From Parvularcula sp. BBD 1991-13 (GTDB lineage Bacteria; Pseudomonadota; Alphaproteobacteria; Caulobacterales; Parvularculaceae), in assembly GCA_001657385.1 (NCBI GenBank), contig LYSZ01000013.1, positions 1 to 64,000 of the forward strand: a DNA stretch of 64,000 bases. Reading direction: 5' to 3'. Below, piece by piece: positions 8,345 through 17,356 of this stretch; positions within the stretch are counted from its first letter, which is position 1; each line of letters starts with the position of its first letter. The notes below the pieces were generated by a model, which saw only the letters and a list, made by a program, of their open reading frames with translations, searched no databases and was not told the origin of the DNA. The translations under genes and the position numbers were made by a program.

Positions 8345-9130
8345 ATGACTAAAAAAGCGATTTTGGGTTCAGCGGCGGTTGCGCTTGCTGTGTTAAGCGC
8401 GCCCGCCCAAGCGCAATTTCGTTCTGCGATTCAGGAAAGCGAAGCGACCGCGCGGGAGACGGCGTCGTCGCAACAGCGTATCGATCAGCTTGACGACGAA
8501 ACCGGCCGTCTGCTGAACGACTATCGCGCCAATCTGAAACAGCTCGAAGCGGCGCGTCGCTATAACGCCTCGCTGTCCCGGAACATCGAGCGCCAGGAAA
8601 GCGAAATCGAACGCCTGCGGGAAGACATCAACAATGTCGAGGGCCTGCAGCGCGCCATGCAGCCGCTCATGGAAGACATGGTCGCGCGCTTCGGCGACAT
8701 CGTCGAGGCGGACATCCCGTTCAGCATTGAGGAGCGCGCCGCCCGCGCCGCTCGTCTTGAAAGCGTTCTCGACAATCCGTCCATGTCGGCGGCGCAGCGC
8801 TACCGCCTGATCGTCGAGGCGTATCAGATCGAAAACGAGTACGGCCGCACCATCGGTTCTTACGAAGGCACGATCGGCGAGGGCGAAAACACGCTCACCG
8901 GCGAGTTCCTCCAGGTCGGCCGCATCGCGCTGATCTTCAAGACACCGGACGATTCGGTGCTGCGCATCTGGGACTCGGCCGCGGGCGACTTCGTCGACCT
9001 CGACCGCTCCTACCTTCAGGACGTGAAGTTCGGTCTTCGCATGGCCAAGGAACAAACCGCGCCGGATATCATGTTCGTGCCGGTCAAGCCGCCGGTTTCA
9101 GGCGCCGTCACCGCGCCGGACGCCCAGTAA
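8345..9130 (+). CDS. DUF3450 family periplasmic coiled-coil protein of a TonB system
   Basis: The 261-residue product has a signal peptide ending near AQAQ (residue 24) and a long heptad-rich helix (about 30-105, RIDQLDDETGRLLNDYRANL). A globular C-terminal part follows. It matches DUF3450, whose members are almost always the first gene of operons encoding ExbB, ExbD, TonB and a TPR protein. The ATG at 8345 follows a TGAGG site; the frame also reads upstream from a TTG at 8297, but that would block the signal peptide. Expected location is the periplasm, modulating the energy-transducing complex. The biochemical role of the family is not established. Confidence 0.9.
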   Translation: MTKKAILGSAAVALAVLSAPAQAQFRSAIQESEATARETASSQQRIDQLDDETGRLLNDYRANLKQLEAARRYNASLSRNIERQESEIERLREDINNVEGLQRAMQPLMEDMVARFGDIVEADIPFSIEERAARAARLESVLDNPSMSAAQRYRLIVEAYQIENEYGRTIGSYEGTIGEGENTLTGEFLQVGRIALIFKTPDDSVLRIWDSAAGDFVDLDRSYLQDVKFGLRMAKEQTAPDIMFVPVKPPVSGAVTAPDAQ

Positions 9131-9160
9131 GAGTCGCCGGAATTTAAAGGATTATTGGTT

Positions 9161-10540
9161 ATGAAATTCCTCAAACTTGCCAGTCTTTCATTGGTCGCCG
9201 GCGCCATTGCGGCGAGCGTTGACCTTTCAGCCGGCGGCTTTGCCGCCGCCGACGCCCAGGAGAGCGCGGTCACCCTCGATCAGGTGCTGCAGGCGGTCCG
9301 CCGCGAACGCCGCGAGACCTCCCAGGAGAACCGCGAACGCGAGGCCCGCTTCCTGCGCGAGCGCAACCAGCAGCAAAGCCTTCTGAACCAGGTGCGCGCC
9401 CAGGTCGCCGCTGCGGAAGCCGAATCCGTCCGCCTCGAAGGCGTGATGGAGGAAAACCAGACCGCCATCGAAGAGCTTGACCAGGAACTCGCCTCGAAGC
9501 AGGGCGAATTCCAGGAGCTGTTCGGCGCCGCGCGCACCGCCGCCGCCGACCTCAACGCCCAGGTGGAGCGTTCGATCATTTCCGCCCAGTTCCCGGGCCG
9601 CGGCGACACGCTGCAGGAACTCGCCCAGACCGAAAAGCTGCCCTCCGAGGAACAGCTTCGCGACCTCTGGGACGTGATGATCCAGCAGATCGCCGAGCAG
9701 TCGAAAACGGCGACCTTCGAGACGCGCATCGTTCAGGCGTCCGGCGAATCCGCCGCCGCGGACGTGACGCGCATCGGTCCCTTCGTCGCCTTCTCCGGCG
9801 GGCGTTACCTGACCTATAACAACGGCCGCCTTCAGTTCCTCGCGCGCCAGCCGTCCGGCGACATCACCGGCGCCGCCAACCGCGTCGCCAATGCGACCGG
9901 CGACGGTTTCGTGCGCGGTGCGATCGACCCGTCCCTCGGCACGCTGCTCGGCCTCGTCGTCGAGACGCCGACCGTGACGGAACGGATCGACCAGGGCCGC
10001 TTCATCGGCCGCGTCATTCTGGTCGCCGCCGCCTTCGGCGTTCTTCTCGGCCTTTACAAGTGGGTGACGCTGACCATGACCGCCGGCGCCGTTCGCGGCC
10101 AGGTGCGCAAGAAGAAAGCCTCCAAGGCGAACCCGCTGGGCCGCGTCATGCTGGCTTACGAAAACACCCAGTCCAACGACGTCGAAACCGTCGCGCTGAA
10201 ACTCGACGACGCCATCCTCAAGGAAGTGCCGAAACTGGAAAGCGGCCTCAACCTTGTGAAGGTGCTCGCCGCCGTCGCGCCGCTGCTCGGCCTGCTCGGT
10301 ACGGTTATCGGCATGATCAACACCTTCCAGGCGATCACGCTGTTCGGCACCGGCGACCCGCAGATCATGGCGTCGGGCATCTCCGAAGCGCTCGTCACCA
10401 CGGTGCTCGGCCTTATCGCGGCGATCCCGCTCCTGCTCCTGCACGCTTTTGCGTCCGGCGCGGCGAAACGGGTGACGCAGATCCTCGAAGAGCAGGCCGC
10501 CGGCATCATCGCTGAACACGCAGAAGGGGGCCGGTCCTAG
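9161..10540 (+). CDS. TtpC-like MotA/TolQ/ExbB proton channel protein with long periplasmic coiled coil
   Basis: The 459-residue protein has a signal peptide, then a coiled-coil region (about 40-130, RERNQQQSLLNQVRAQVAAA), a middle beta-rich segment, a membrane segment near 285-305 and a C-terminal MotA/TolQ/ExbB domain with the typical LAAVAPLLGLLGTVIGMI core. This architecture is that of TtpC, the extra ExbB-like subunit of Vibrio-type TonB2 systems. The ATG at 9161 follows AAAGG. The gene is 30 bp after the DUF3450 gene and 30 bp before the second ExbB gene. It probably forms or regulates the proton channel that powers the TonB protein of this operon. Confidence 0.9.
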   Translation: MKFLKLASLSLVAGAIAASVDLSAGGFAAADAQESAVTLDQVLQAVRRERRETSQENREREARFLRERNQQQSLLNQVRAQVAAAEAESVRLEGVMEENQTAIEELDQELASKQGEFQELFGAARTAAADLNAQVERSIISAQFPGRGDTLQELAQTEKLPSEEQLRDLWDVMIQQIAEQSKTATFETRIVQASGESAAADVTRIGPFVAFSGGRYLTYNNGRLQFLARQPSGDITGAANRVANATGDGFVRGAIDPSLGTLLGLVVETPTVTERIDQGRFIGRVILVAAAFGVLLGLYKWVTLTMTAGAVRGQVRKKKASKANPLGRVMLAYENTQSNDVETVALKLDDAILKEVPKLESGLNLVKVLAAVAPLLGLLGTVIGMINTFQAITLFGTGDPQIMASGISEALVTTVLGLIAAIPLLLLHAFASGAAKRVTQILEEQAAGIIAEHAEGGRS

Positions 10541-10570
10541 GGGCCGGTCTCACGGAAAGGGTCTCGAGAC

Positions 10571-11104
10571 ATGCTCGAGTTGTTAAACCCATCCATTGCG
10601 TTCGACGCGCTGCGGGATTTCCTCGCGGCAGGGGGCAACGTTCTTGTCATCATCATGGTCACCACGTTTTTCATGTGGGCCCTGATCGTCGAACGGCTGA
10701 TGTACTGGTCCAGCGCCCATGCGGGCGTCGCCAAGCGCGCGCAACGCGCCTGGGCCGCGCGTTCGGACCACAAGTCCTGGTACGCGCATGCAATTCGCGA
10801 ACGGCTGATTTCCGAAACCGTTCAGGAGGCGTCGCGGTTCAATAACGTGATCCGCGCGCTGGTTGCGGTGACCCCGCTGCTCGGTCTTCTGGGCACGGTG
10901 ACCGGCATGGTCGAGGTGTTCGACGTCATGGCCGTCACCGGCTCGTCCAATGCGCGCCTGATGGCGGCGGGCATCTCCAAAGCGACGATCCCGACCATGG
11001 CGGGCCTGGTGGCGTCTCTCTCCGGGCTGATCTTCATCAATGCGTTCGACCGGAATGTTCAGAAGGCGTCGCACCGCATTTCAGATGACTTGTTGATCGA
11101 GTAG
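10571..11104 (+). CDS. exbB: ExbB/MotA/TolQ proton channel subunit
   Basis: The 177-residue protein has a first membrane helix at about 22-43 (VLVIIMVTTFFMWALIVERL) and the paired C-terminal helices around VAVTPLLGLLGTVTGMVEVF and AGLVASLSGLIFINAF. This is the compact ExbB form without the long periplasmic N-terminus of the preceding gene. It should form a pentameric inner-membrane channel around ExbD helices and use proton flow to drive TonB. Spacing to the ExbD gene is 5 bp, indicating a shared transcript. Confidence 0.92.
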   Translation: MLELLNPSIAFDALRDFLAAGGNVLVIIMVTTFFMWALIVERLMYWSSAHAGVAKRAQRAWAARSDHKSWYAHAIRERLISETVQEASRFNNVIRALVAVTPLLGLLGTVTGMVEVFDVMAVTGSSNARLMAAGISKATIPTMAGLVASLSGLIFINAFDRNVQKASHRISDDLLIE

Positions 11105-11109
11105 CGAAC

Positions 11110-11526
11110 ATGAGAAAAAGAGCTGTACGCACAGGCGACGAAGCCGACGTAAACATTACGCCGCTCCTCGACATCGTCTTCATCCTGCTGATCTTCTTTA
11201 TCGTGACGGCGACGTTCCTGCGCGAAAAGGGCATCGACGTCAGGACGCCGGAAGACAATGAAGACGAACAGGACACCATCCCGCCGCCCGCGCTTCTGCT
11301 GGCGGTGCAGGAAGACGGCTTCGTGCGCGTCAACAACATCCGCATCATCGATCCGGGTTCGGTCAAACCGGTGGTGCAGGAGTTCATCGCGCGCGAGCCG
11401 AACGGCGTCGTTCTCGTCAGCGCCGCGCCGGACTCCGAATCGGGCGTCGCCGTTCAGGTGATGGACCAGGCGAAGAGCGGGGGCGCCCCGGCGGTGTCGC
11501 TCGCGCTTCAAGAAGAGCGCACGTAA
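11110..11526 (+). CDS. exbD: ExbD/TolR family biopolymer transport protein (first copy)
   Basis: The 138-residue protein has the family signature near the N-terminus, DVNITPLLDIVFILLIFFIV, where the Asp in PLLDIV is the conserved proton-carrying residue inside the single membrane helix. A periplasmic domain follows (about 55-138). It is the first of two ExbD paralogues in the operon. The two differ in the periplasmic domain, so they may form mixed ExbD dimers. Confidence 0.93.
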   Translation: MRKRAVRTGDEADVNITPLLDIVFILLIFFIVTATFLREKGIDVRTPEDNEDEQDTIPPPALLLAVQEDGFVRVNNIRIIDPGSVKPVVQEFIAREPNGVVLVSAAPDSESGVAVQVMDQAKSGGAPAVSLALQEERT

Positions 11527-11594
11527 CTCAAGGCGGGACGCCCGCCGGCGTCCCGCTCGTTCAGTATGTGAATTGGTTTTAGGCGGACAAAAAC

Positions 11595-12002
11595 ATGGCC
11601 AGACGCAATACGATTCAGCAAAGCGAGAGCGAGGATGACGTCAACGTCACGCCGCTTCTCGACATTGTCTTCATTATGCTGATCTTTTTCATCGTCACCT
11701 CCACCTTCGTCAAGGAGCCGGGCATCGATCCGGAGCGCCCGGAAGCGGAGACCGCTTCGGAACGCCGCCTTGCGTCGATTATCGTGGCGATTTCCGCGGA
11801 GGACGAAATCTGGATCAACAAGGAGCAGGTGGAGTTGCAGGAAGTGCGCGCCCAGGTCGAGCAGTTGCGGCGGGAAAATCCGCGCGGCACCGCCGTCGTG
11901 CAGGCTGACGCCAAGTCGAAGACGCGGCTCCTGGTTGAGGTGGTCAATCAAATCCGCGCAACGGGCATTTCAGACGTGGCCGTCTCGACGGAAGACGTCT
12001 AG
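11595..12002 (+). CDS. exbD: ExbD/TolR family biopolymer transport protein (second copy)
   Basis: The 135-residue protein carries DVNVTPLLDIVFIMLIFFIV, with the conserved Asp in the membrane helix, and a separate periplasmic domain. The 68-bp gap after the first ExbD gene contains no gene. Two ExbD copies are normal in TonB operons of this DUF3450 type. Confidence 0.93.
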   Translation: MARRNTIQQSESEDDVNVTPLLDIVFIMLIFFIVTSTFVKEPGIDPERPEAETASERRLASIIVAISAEDEIWINKEQVELQEVRAQVEQLRRENPRGTAVVQADAKSKTRLLVEVVNQIRATGISDVAVSTEDV

Positions 12003-12015
12003 AGGAGTTTGATCA

Positions 12016-12615
12016 ATGGGATCTTTCGTTCGCCTTTTTATCGGGATTCCGCTTGCGGTGTTGGTGACCGGCGGTCTGTTCCTGTTCATGGCCGCCATGA
12101 TCCGGCAGGATCTCCGCCTCAACGAGCCCGAGGATGCGCTGAACATCAACATCACGGCGCAGATCGACGACTCCGACATCAACAACGCGAACCGCGAGTT
12201 CAAGCGGCCGACGCTCGACGCGCCGCCGCCGCCGCCGCCCGCGGTGAACGATCCGTCGAACCGGCCGGCCCTTGACGGCGTGCGCGCCGACATTCCGCAA
12301 ATCGACGCCAACCTGAATATCGGTACCGGGTTCAATCCGGACCGCGACGCCCAGCCGCTGGTGCGCATTCCGCCGCAATATCCCGAGCGCTGCATGTCGC
12401 GCGCCGACTCCGTGGAAACGGTGGTCATGCAATTCGATGTGACCCCGGAAGGTCAGACGACGAATATTCAGGTCATCGACACGACCAACAGTTGTCTCAA
12501 CCGCGCCGCCATTCGTTCGGTGGAGCGCTGGAAGTACCAGCCGAAGATTGTCGACAATGTTGCTGAGCCTCGCCGCGGCGTTCAGACCGTGGTGACGTTC
12601 CAGCTTGACGGCTAA
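12016..12615 (+). CDS. tonB: TonB family energy transducer
   Basis: The 199-residue protein has one N-terminal membrane helix (about 9-30), a short proline-rich linker (DAPPPPPPAV near residue 71) and a C-terminal TonB domain (about 110-199) with the usual P-x-YPERC and VERWKYQPK motifs. The linker is short compared with classical TonB, which is usual when a TtpC protein helps to span the periplasm. It should contact the TonB box of outer-membrane receptors. Its start lies 13 bp after the second ExbD gene, with an AGAGGAG site. Confidence 0.92.
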   Translation: MGSFVRLFIGIPLAVLVTGGLFLFMAAMIRQDLRLNEPEDALNINITAQIDDSDINNANREFKRPTLDAPPPPPPAVNDPSNRPALDGVRADIPQIDANLNIGTGFNPDRDAQPLVRIPPQYPERCMSRADSVETVVMQFDVTPEGQTTNIQVIDTTNSCLNRAAIRSVERWKYQPKIVDNVAEPRRGVQTVVTFQLDG

Positions 12616-12686
12616 ATGGAATTGGAACGCTTCTTCCCCCGCGCTTTCGGGGATGGCGGCGAGGTAAATACAGATTAGGCGACCGG

Positions 12687-14318
12687 ATGATGACTATGCG
12701 CTTGAAACGTGTGCGTTTGAAATTAGCGAGTGTGGTTTGCGCCGCGATGGCGGGGGCGGCGGTGATCGCCGTCGCGCCGGCGCCGGCGCTGGCGCAGGAA
12801 GAGGGCGAGGGCGGCGGCCGCCGGGTGTCGCAAACCCTCGATCCGCGCGTCGCCCGGACCCTGCAGACCGTGTTCGAGCAAATGCAGGCCGAGCAGTATC
12901 GCGAAGCGCTGGGCGCCCTGAACGAGCTGATCAGCCAGCGCGGGGACAGCATGAAGCCCTTCGACCGGGCGACGACTTACGAGTTGCGCGGGTCGGTCAA
13001 GGTCAACCTCGAGGATTTTCGCGGCGCCATGCGCGACTTCTCGGTCGCGCTGAACCAGAATGCGCTGCCGCCGGAACGCAACAACCAGCTGCGCTACTTC
13101 ATCGCCCAGCTCAACTTTCAGCTTGAGGACTATCAGGCCGCGATTACCGGGCTGAACGAATGGATCAGGGCGGCCCGCGCCGCCGGGGAGACGGTCGATC
13201 CGAACGCTTACTATCTCCTGGCCGCCGCGCATGTGCAGAACACGCCGGCGAACTATCGCGCTGCGGAAGGCCCGGTCGAGCAGGCGCTGGCCGGCGCCGC
13301 CGATCCCAACAAGAGTTATTTCGACCTCGCCAACCTGATCTACTCGGAGCTCAACGCCAGCGCCAAGCGGACTTCGCTTCTCGAACGCATGGTTGCGCTC
13401 TGGCCGGGCGAGAAAAGCTACTGGACGCAGCTTTCCGGCATCTATTCCCAGGCCGGCCGCGACCGCGATGCGTTTTCGACCATCGAAGTCGCCTATCGCG
13501 CGGGCCTGCTGGAAACTGAATCGGAACTCCTGACGCTTGTTCAGTACTACTCGTTTTTCGAAAACCCCTATCGCGGCGCGGTGATGCTGAATCGTGAAAT
13601 GAACGCCGGCAATATCTCCCGCAACCAGAACAATCTCGTGCTTCTGTCCCAGCTCTGGAGCCAGGCGCGCGAGCACAAGCGGTCCATCCCGATCCTCCGC
13701 GAGGCGGCGCAGGGCGCGACCACGGGCGAGCTTTATTATCGCCTCGGCCAGGTGCTGCTCGCCGACGAACAGTACCGGGACGCGCAACGCGCCCTCGAAA
13801 ACGCCCTGAACCGGGGCGGCATGAACCGTCGCGAAACCGGCGACGCCTGGCTTCTTCTCGGCACGGCGCGGTTCAGCCAGGCGGGGCCTGAGGACACCGC
13901 GATCTGGTCCAATGCGCGCCAGGCCTTCGTCAACGCGCAACGCTACGAAGCCGCGCGCCGTCAGGCGAGCGACTGGATCGTTTACATCGACGCCGTCGTA
14001 AACACCTATAACGAGCAGAAAGCGCTCGAAGAGCAGCAGCGCCGCGAACGGTGCGAGGACGAGCTGAACCGCCTCGAAACGCAGCGCCGCATCATGGAAC
14101 TGCAAAACCGTCAGATGACCCCGGAAGAGATCGCCCAGGAGCAGGCGATCCTGACCGAGTGCGCGGCGTATCTTCCCGACGCCGAGGGAGAGGACGGCAA
14201 TGGCGGCGAGCGCGGCGATTCCGACGAAGACGGCGACGGTTCTGATGAAGACGGCGGCGACCAGGAAACGACCGACGCCGATGACGCCGGCGACGCCGAC
14301 GCCGCGGAAGGCAACTAG
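12687..14318 (+). CDS. TPR-repeat periplasmic protein with acidic C-terminal tail, last gene of TonB operon
   Basis: The 543-residue protein has a signal peptide (ending near ALAQEE, residue 37) and tetratricopeptide-like helical repeats from about 60 to 460 (for example YRLGQVLLADEQYRDAQRAL). A coiled segment rich in Glu, Arg and Gln follows. The last 45 or so residues are almost entirely Asp, Glu, Gly and Ser. TPR proteins close operons of this type and are thought to interact with the energising complex or its receptors. The acidic tail is unusual and could bind cations. A terminator-like hairpin follows 18 bp after the stop. Confidence 0.88.
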   Translation: MMTMRLKRVRLKLASVVCAAMAGAAVIAVAPAPALAQEEGEGGGRRVSQTLDPRVARTLQTVFEQMQAEQYREALGALNELISQRGDSMKPFDRATTYELRGSVKVNLEDFRGAMRDFSVALNQNALPPERNNQLRYFIAQLNFQLEDYQAAITGLNEWIRAARAAGETVDPNAYYLLAAAHVQNTPANYRAAEGPVEQALAGAADPNKSYFDLANLIYSELNASAKRTSLLERMVALWPGEKSYWTQLSGIYSQAGRDRDAFSTIEVAYRAGLLETESELLTLVQYYSFFENPYRGAVMLNREMNAGNISRNQNNLVLLSQLWSQAREHKRSIPILREAAQGATTGELYYRLGQVLLADEQYRDAQRALENALNRGGMNRRETGDAWLLLGTARFSQAGPEDTAIWSNARQAFVNAQRYEAARRQASDWIVYIDAVVNTYNEQKALEEQQRRERCEDELNRLETQRRIMELQNRQMTPEEIAQEQAILTECAAYLPDAEGEDGNGGERGDSDEDGDGSDEDGGDQETTDADDAGDADAAEGN

Positions 14319-14335
14319 GGCCGGGCCTTTGCATC

Positions 14336-14371
14336 CCGGGCGGGCAAAAAGCCTTCGCCGCCCGGTTTGTT
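14336..14371 (+). terminator. Rho-independent terminator of the TonB operon
   Basis: The stem CCGGGCGG (14336-14343) pairs with CCGCCCGG (14358-14365) around a 14-nt loop and is followed by TTTGTT. It stands just after the last gene of the operon. The T tract is short, so termination may be partial. Confidence 0.65.
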
Positions 14372-14611
14372 CGTATCCGATGAAAAGCCGGCCCGTGGTC
14401 GCCTGCCCGTTGCGTATTTCCGTCGCGTCCTGACGCTGCCGGTTGGACGGCCGGACCCTCGCGGATCGGTGCTGCACGCGATCAGTTAAAAAGGCTTTGT
14501 TTACAGCCTGATTTCAAAAGCGCGGTAGACAGGGATTGTTCCTGGGCCCGGCCGCCGCTTGCGTATTCCCGGGTCGTCGCGTCGCCGCACCGTCGTGCTG
14601 AGTGAGGCGGC

Positions 14612-14965
14612 CTAGTCGTATTCGCCGCCCTCGCCGAGGATGCGTCCGCCGTCCTTGGGCTCCGGAATCGGGTCGCCGCATTCCATATAGCCGCGCCGCC
14701 AACCGGCGCGGTAAGAGTCGTCGTTTTCAAAGGCGTATGCGTCCCGCGCGCTCTTGGTGGAGAAGCTTTTCTCCCGCTCGCCCGCGGTCTCGCAGCCGTC
14801 CACATATCCCGCCTGATACCCCGGGGCCTCGCGCAACGTCTGCATGTCGGGGCTGGCGCATCCCGCGGCGAGCACGACGCAGGACAGAACGGCGCATCGC
14901 GCCGTCGCCGTTGCTTTCGCTGGGCGGCGCACGGTCGCGTCAGTCGGGGGAAGGGGTAGGCGCAC
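14612..14965 (-). CDS. Small lipoprotein with GYxxGY/GWxxGY motifs
   Basis: The reverse frame encodes a short protein with a lipoprotein signal (AVLSCVVLAAGCASP, lipobox LAAGC). The mature part is about 80 residues and has two related motifs, YQAGYVDGC and YRAGWRRGYMEC, which suggest an internal duplication with one Cys in each half, possibly forming a disulfide. I chose the GTG at 14965 because AAGGA lies upstream. A GTG at 14932 would give a shorter signal peptide, and the frame is open upstream to 15148. It is transcribed away from the DUF2336 gene. Function is unknown. Confidence 0.6.
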   Translation of the reverse strand: MRLPLPPTDATVRRPAKATATARCAVLSCVVLAAGCASPDMQTLREAPGYQAGYVDGCETAGEREKSFSTKSARDAYAFENDDSYRAGWRRGYMECGDPIPEPKDGGRILGEGGEYD

Positions 14966-15244
14966 GAGGGGGGATTTCCTTTTCCAGAGGCTCGCAAAGC
15001 TTAGAGCATCGCGGGGCGGCGGGAAATGCGCTTTGGCGACGCCGTTCGAAAAATTAATCCGATCGCGGCCCGAAAGCCGCGCTTTCCGCTGCAATTTGCG
15101 TTCCCGGCGCAAGAGCGCGTTAACGATGTTGACGCTAGATAGGGGCAAGGCCCGTCACGGGGGCGAGCCCCTTCGCCGCGCGAGCGTGTGGTCCGCGCGA
15201 TCGCCGGGGCCGCGCGTGACGCGCGAGCAAGGTCGAAAGGCGAG

Positions 15245-16429
15245 ATGGCGGAGTACAGCGCATCTTCCGAAAAACGCCCGGTTCCGGCCGGCGACGCGAT
15301 CCTGACGCCGTTGAAGGCCGTGGGCGCGACGCCGCGCGTCCTGATGGTGCGCAAGCTCGCGGACATCGTGGTGCTGCCTTCGGCGCGAATTTCCGCCAAT
15401 GAGCGGTCCCTGGCCGCGGATATCCTGATCCAGCTCCTGAGCGAGGTCGCGCTCGATCTGCGCGCGGAGGTCGCGCGCCGGGTCGGACGCTCGGCGGAGG
15501 CCCCGCCGGCGCTTCTGCGCATGCTCCTGCTCGACGAGGCCGTCGTCGCCGGGCCGATCCTTGAGGAGGCGGAAAACCTGCCTGAGGCTCTGTTGATCGA
15601 GGCCGCGCGGGACGCCTCGGGCGCCCATCGCGCGATGATCGCGCGCCGGCTCGACCTCACGGCGGCGGTGGCCGACGCCTGCCTGCTCTATGACGAACTC
15701 GATATCTGCAAGCTGATCCTGAAACGCGGCGAGTGCTCGCTTTCCCCGAACGCCGTCAACCGCCTCGTGGCGCTCAGCTCCCTGTGCGCCGACCTCCAGG
15801 CGCCGCTCCTGCGCCGCGCCGAGCTGGAGCCGGCGCACGGCTTCACCATGTTCTGGTGGGTCGGCCAGGAACTCCGTAAGCGGATCATAGCGCGTTTCGC
15901 CCTCGACCGCGGCGTGATCCAGGACGCCCTGTCGGATCTTTATGCGCGGGTGTTCCGCATGAACGAGCCGGACCCCCTGGTGCAGCAGATCCTGACCCTG
16001 GCCGAGCGCCGTCACCGCCCGCGCGGCCTTGACGGCGAGTCCGTCTCCATGGACATCGTCAAGCGCACGCTCGCGGCCGCGCGCCGTCAGCCGACCCATG
16101 AAATTGTCGACGCCGTCGCCATGATCGGCGGCGTCTCGCGCGAGCTTGCCGCGCGGATCATGCGCGACGAGGGCGGCGAGCCCTTCGCGGTCCTGTGCAA
16201 GAGCCTGGGATTGCCCCGCAACGATTTTTTCGCCTTTTACAACGATCCGGCCGACGCGGCGCTGACGCGGCAGGGCGAATATCTGCTCGGCTTTTTTGAC
16301 ACGATGGCGCGCGATTTCGCCCGCGCGGTGATCCGCTACTGGGACTGGGACGGCAATCCGCGCATCGCGGCCATCACCAACCTTCTCGGGATGATGCAGG
16401 ACGACGTGGTCCTTTCGGACAGCTATTAA
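15245..16429 (+). CDS. DUF2336 family protein
   Basis: The 394-residue protein is almost entirely helical and matches DUF2336, an alphaproteobacterial family of alpha-solenoid type (VRKLADIVVLPSARISANER at the start; repeated helices throughout). There is no signal peptide or membrane segment, so it is cytoplasmic. The ATG at 15245 follows AAAGGCG; the frame is open upstream to a GTG at 15188. A second DUF2336 protein is encoded at 33912-35087. Function of the family is not established. Confidence 0.8.
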   Translation: MAEYSASSEKRPVPAGDAILTPLKAVGATPRVLMVRKLADIVVLPSARISANERSLAADILIQLLSEVALDLRAEVARRVGRSAEAPPALLRMLLLDEAVVAGPILEEAENLPEALLIEAARDASGAHRAMIARRLDLTAAVADACLLYDELDICKLILKRGECSLSPNAVNRLVALSSLCADLQAPLLRRAELEPAHGFTMFWWVGQELRKRIIARFALDRGVIQDALSDLYARVFRMNEPDPLVQQILTLAERRHRPRGLDGESVSMDIVKRTLAAARRQPTHEIVDAVAMIGGVSRELAARIMRDEGGEPFAVLCKSLGLPRNDFFAFYNDPADAALTRQGEYLLGFFDTMARDFARAVIRYWDWDGNPRIAAITNLLGMMQDDVVLSDSY

Positions 16430-16639
16430 GTCTCGATTAAACGCTTTGGGGCATATCTTGTGCGCGTCGGCGGCGGCCTTGCGTATCTAGGCTGCTTCCG
16501 GCGTTTTTCCTTACAAGGATAAACTTTATTCCTAAAATTTTATGAAAATTGGCGGCGCGCGCCAATCGCGCCGTTAACGCCCGGGCGTGCAGTATGCAGG
16601 CAAAATGGTCCGTTCGAACGTGGTTTATCTGGAGGGCGC

Positions 16640-17356
16640 ATGTTGTCTTCGATGCGTGTCATCGTCTTCGCGTCGCAAAAGGGCGGTTCCGGCAAGACGA
16701 CCTTGTCCGGGCATATTGCGGTGGAGGCGGAACGCCAGGGAGCAGGCCCGGTCGCGCTGATCGACACGGACCCGCAGGGGTCGCTGGCGAAATGGTGGAA
16801 CGTGCGGAAAGATCCGACCCCGGCCTTTATCCAGTCCGTGTTTTCCAACCTGTTCTACGATCTCGACAGCGCGCGGGAAGAAGGCTTTCGCCTGGTGGTG
16901 ATAGACACCCCGCCGGCGGTCACCCGCGCGATTTCCGAAGTGGTCAGTTTCGCGGACATCGTGGTCGCGCCGACGCGGCCGAGCCCGCATGACCTGCGCG
17001 CCGTCGGGCCGACGGTGGACATCGCCGAGGCGCGCGGCAAGCCGCTGGTGTTCGTCGTGAACGGCGCTTCCCAGCGCGCGCGCATCACGTCCGAAGCGGC
17101 GATCGCCCTGTCCCAGCACGGCACGGTCGCGCCCGTGACCATTCACAACAGGGTCGATTTCGCCGCATCGATGATCGACGGCCGGACGGTCATGGAAATC
17201 GATCCCTTTTGTCAGTCCGCGAAGGAAATCTCCGCGCTCTGGGAGTACCTGCACGAACGGCTTCAGCGCGCCGATGGCGGCTATCGCAGTCAGGAGGGCG
17301 AGGTCGCCGCGATGAACAACCCCCACAACCGCGTCTTCGGACGCAGGGCGGTGTGA
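16640..17356 (+). CDS. ParA-like ATPase (orphan partition family)
   Basis: The 238-residue protein has the deviant Walker A motif KGGSGKTT (about residue 14), the Walker A' region DTDPQGSLAKWW, and Walker B with VVIDTPPA. This is the small ParA type without an N-terminal DNA-binding domain. The ATG at 16640 follows GGAGGGCGC. Its stop overlaps the start of the next gene as TGATG, so translation is coupled. No parB or parS-like repeats are visible nearby, so this is not the main chromosomal par locus. It could position a protein cargo or a DNA region together with its partner. Confidence 0.88.
   Translation: MLSSMRVIVFASQKGGSGKTTLSGHIAVEAERQGAGPVALIDTDPQGSLAKWWNVRKDPTPAFIQSVFSNLFYDLDSAREEGFRLVVIDTPPAVTRAISEVVSFADIVVAPTRPSPHDLRAVGPTVDIAEARGKPLVFVVNGASQRARITSEAAIALSQHGTVAPVTIHNRVDFAASMIDGRTVMEIDPFCQSAKEISALWEYLHERLQRADGGYRSQEGEVAAMNNPHNRVFGRRAV

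Noticed and set aside
12723-14477. 584-codon reverse-strand frame opposite the TPR gene
   Set aside because: The forward frame has a signal peptide and TPR repeats; the reverse product has no recognisable features and crosses the terminator.
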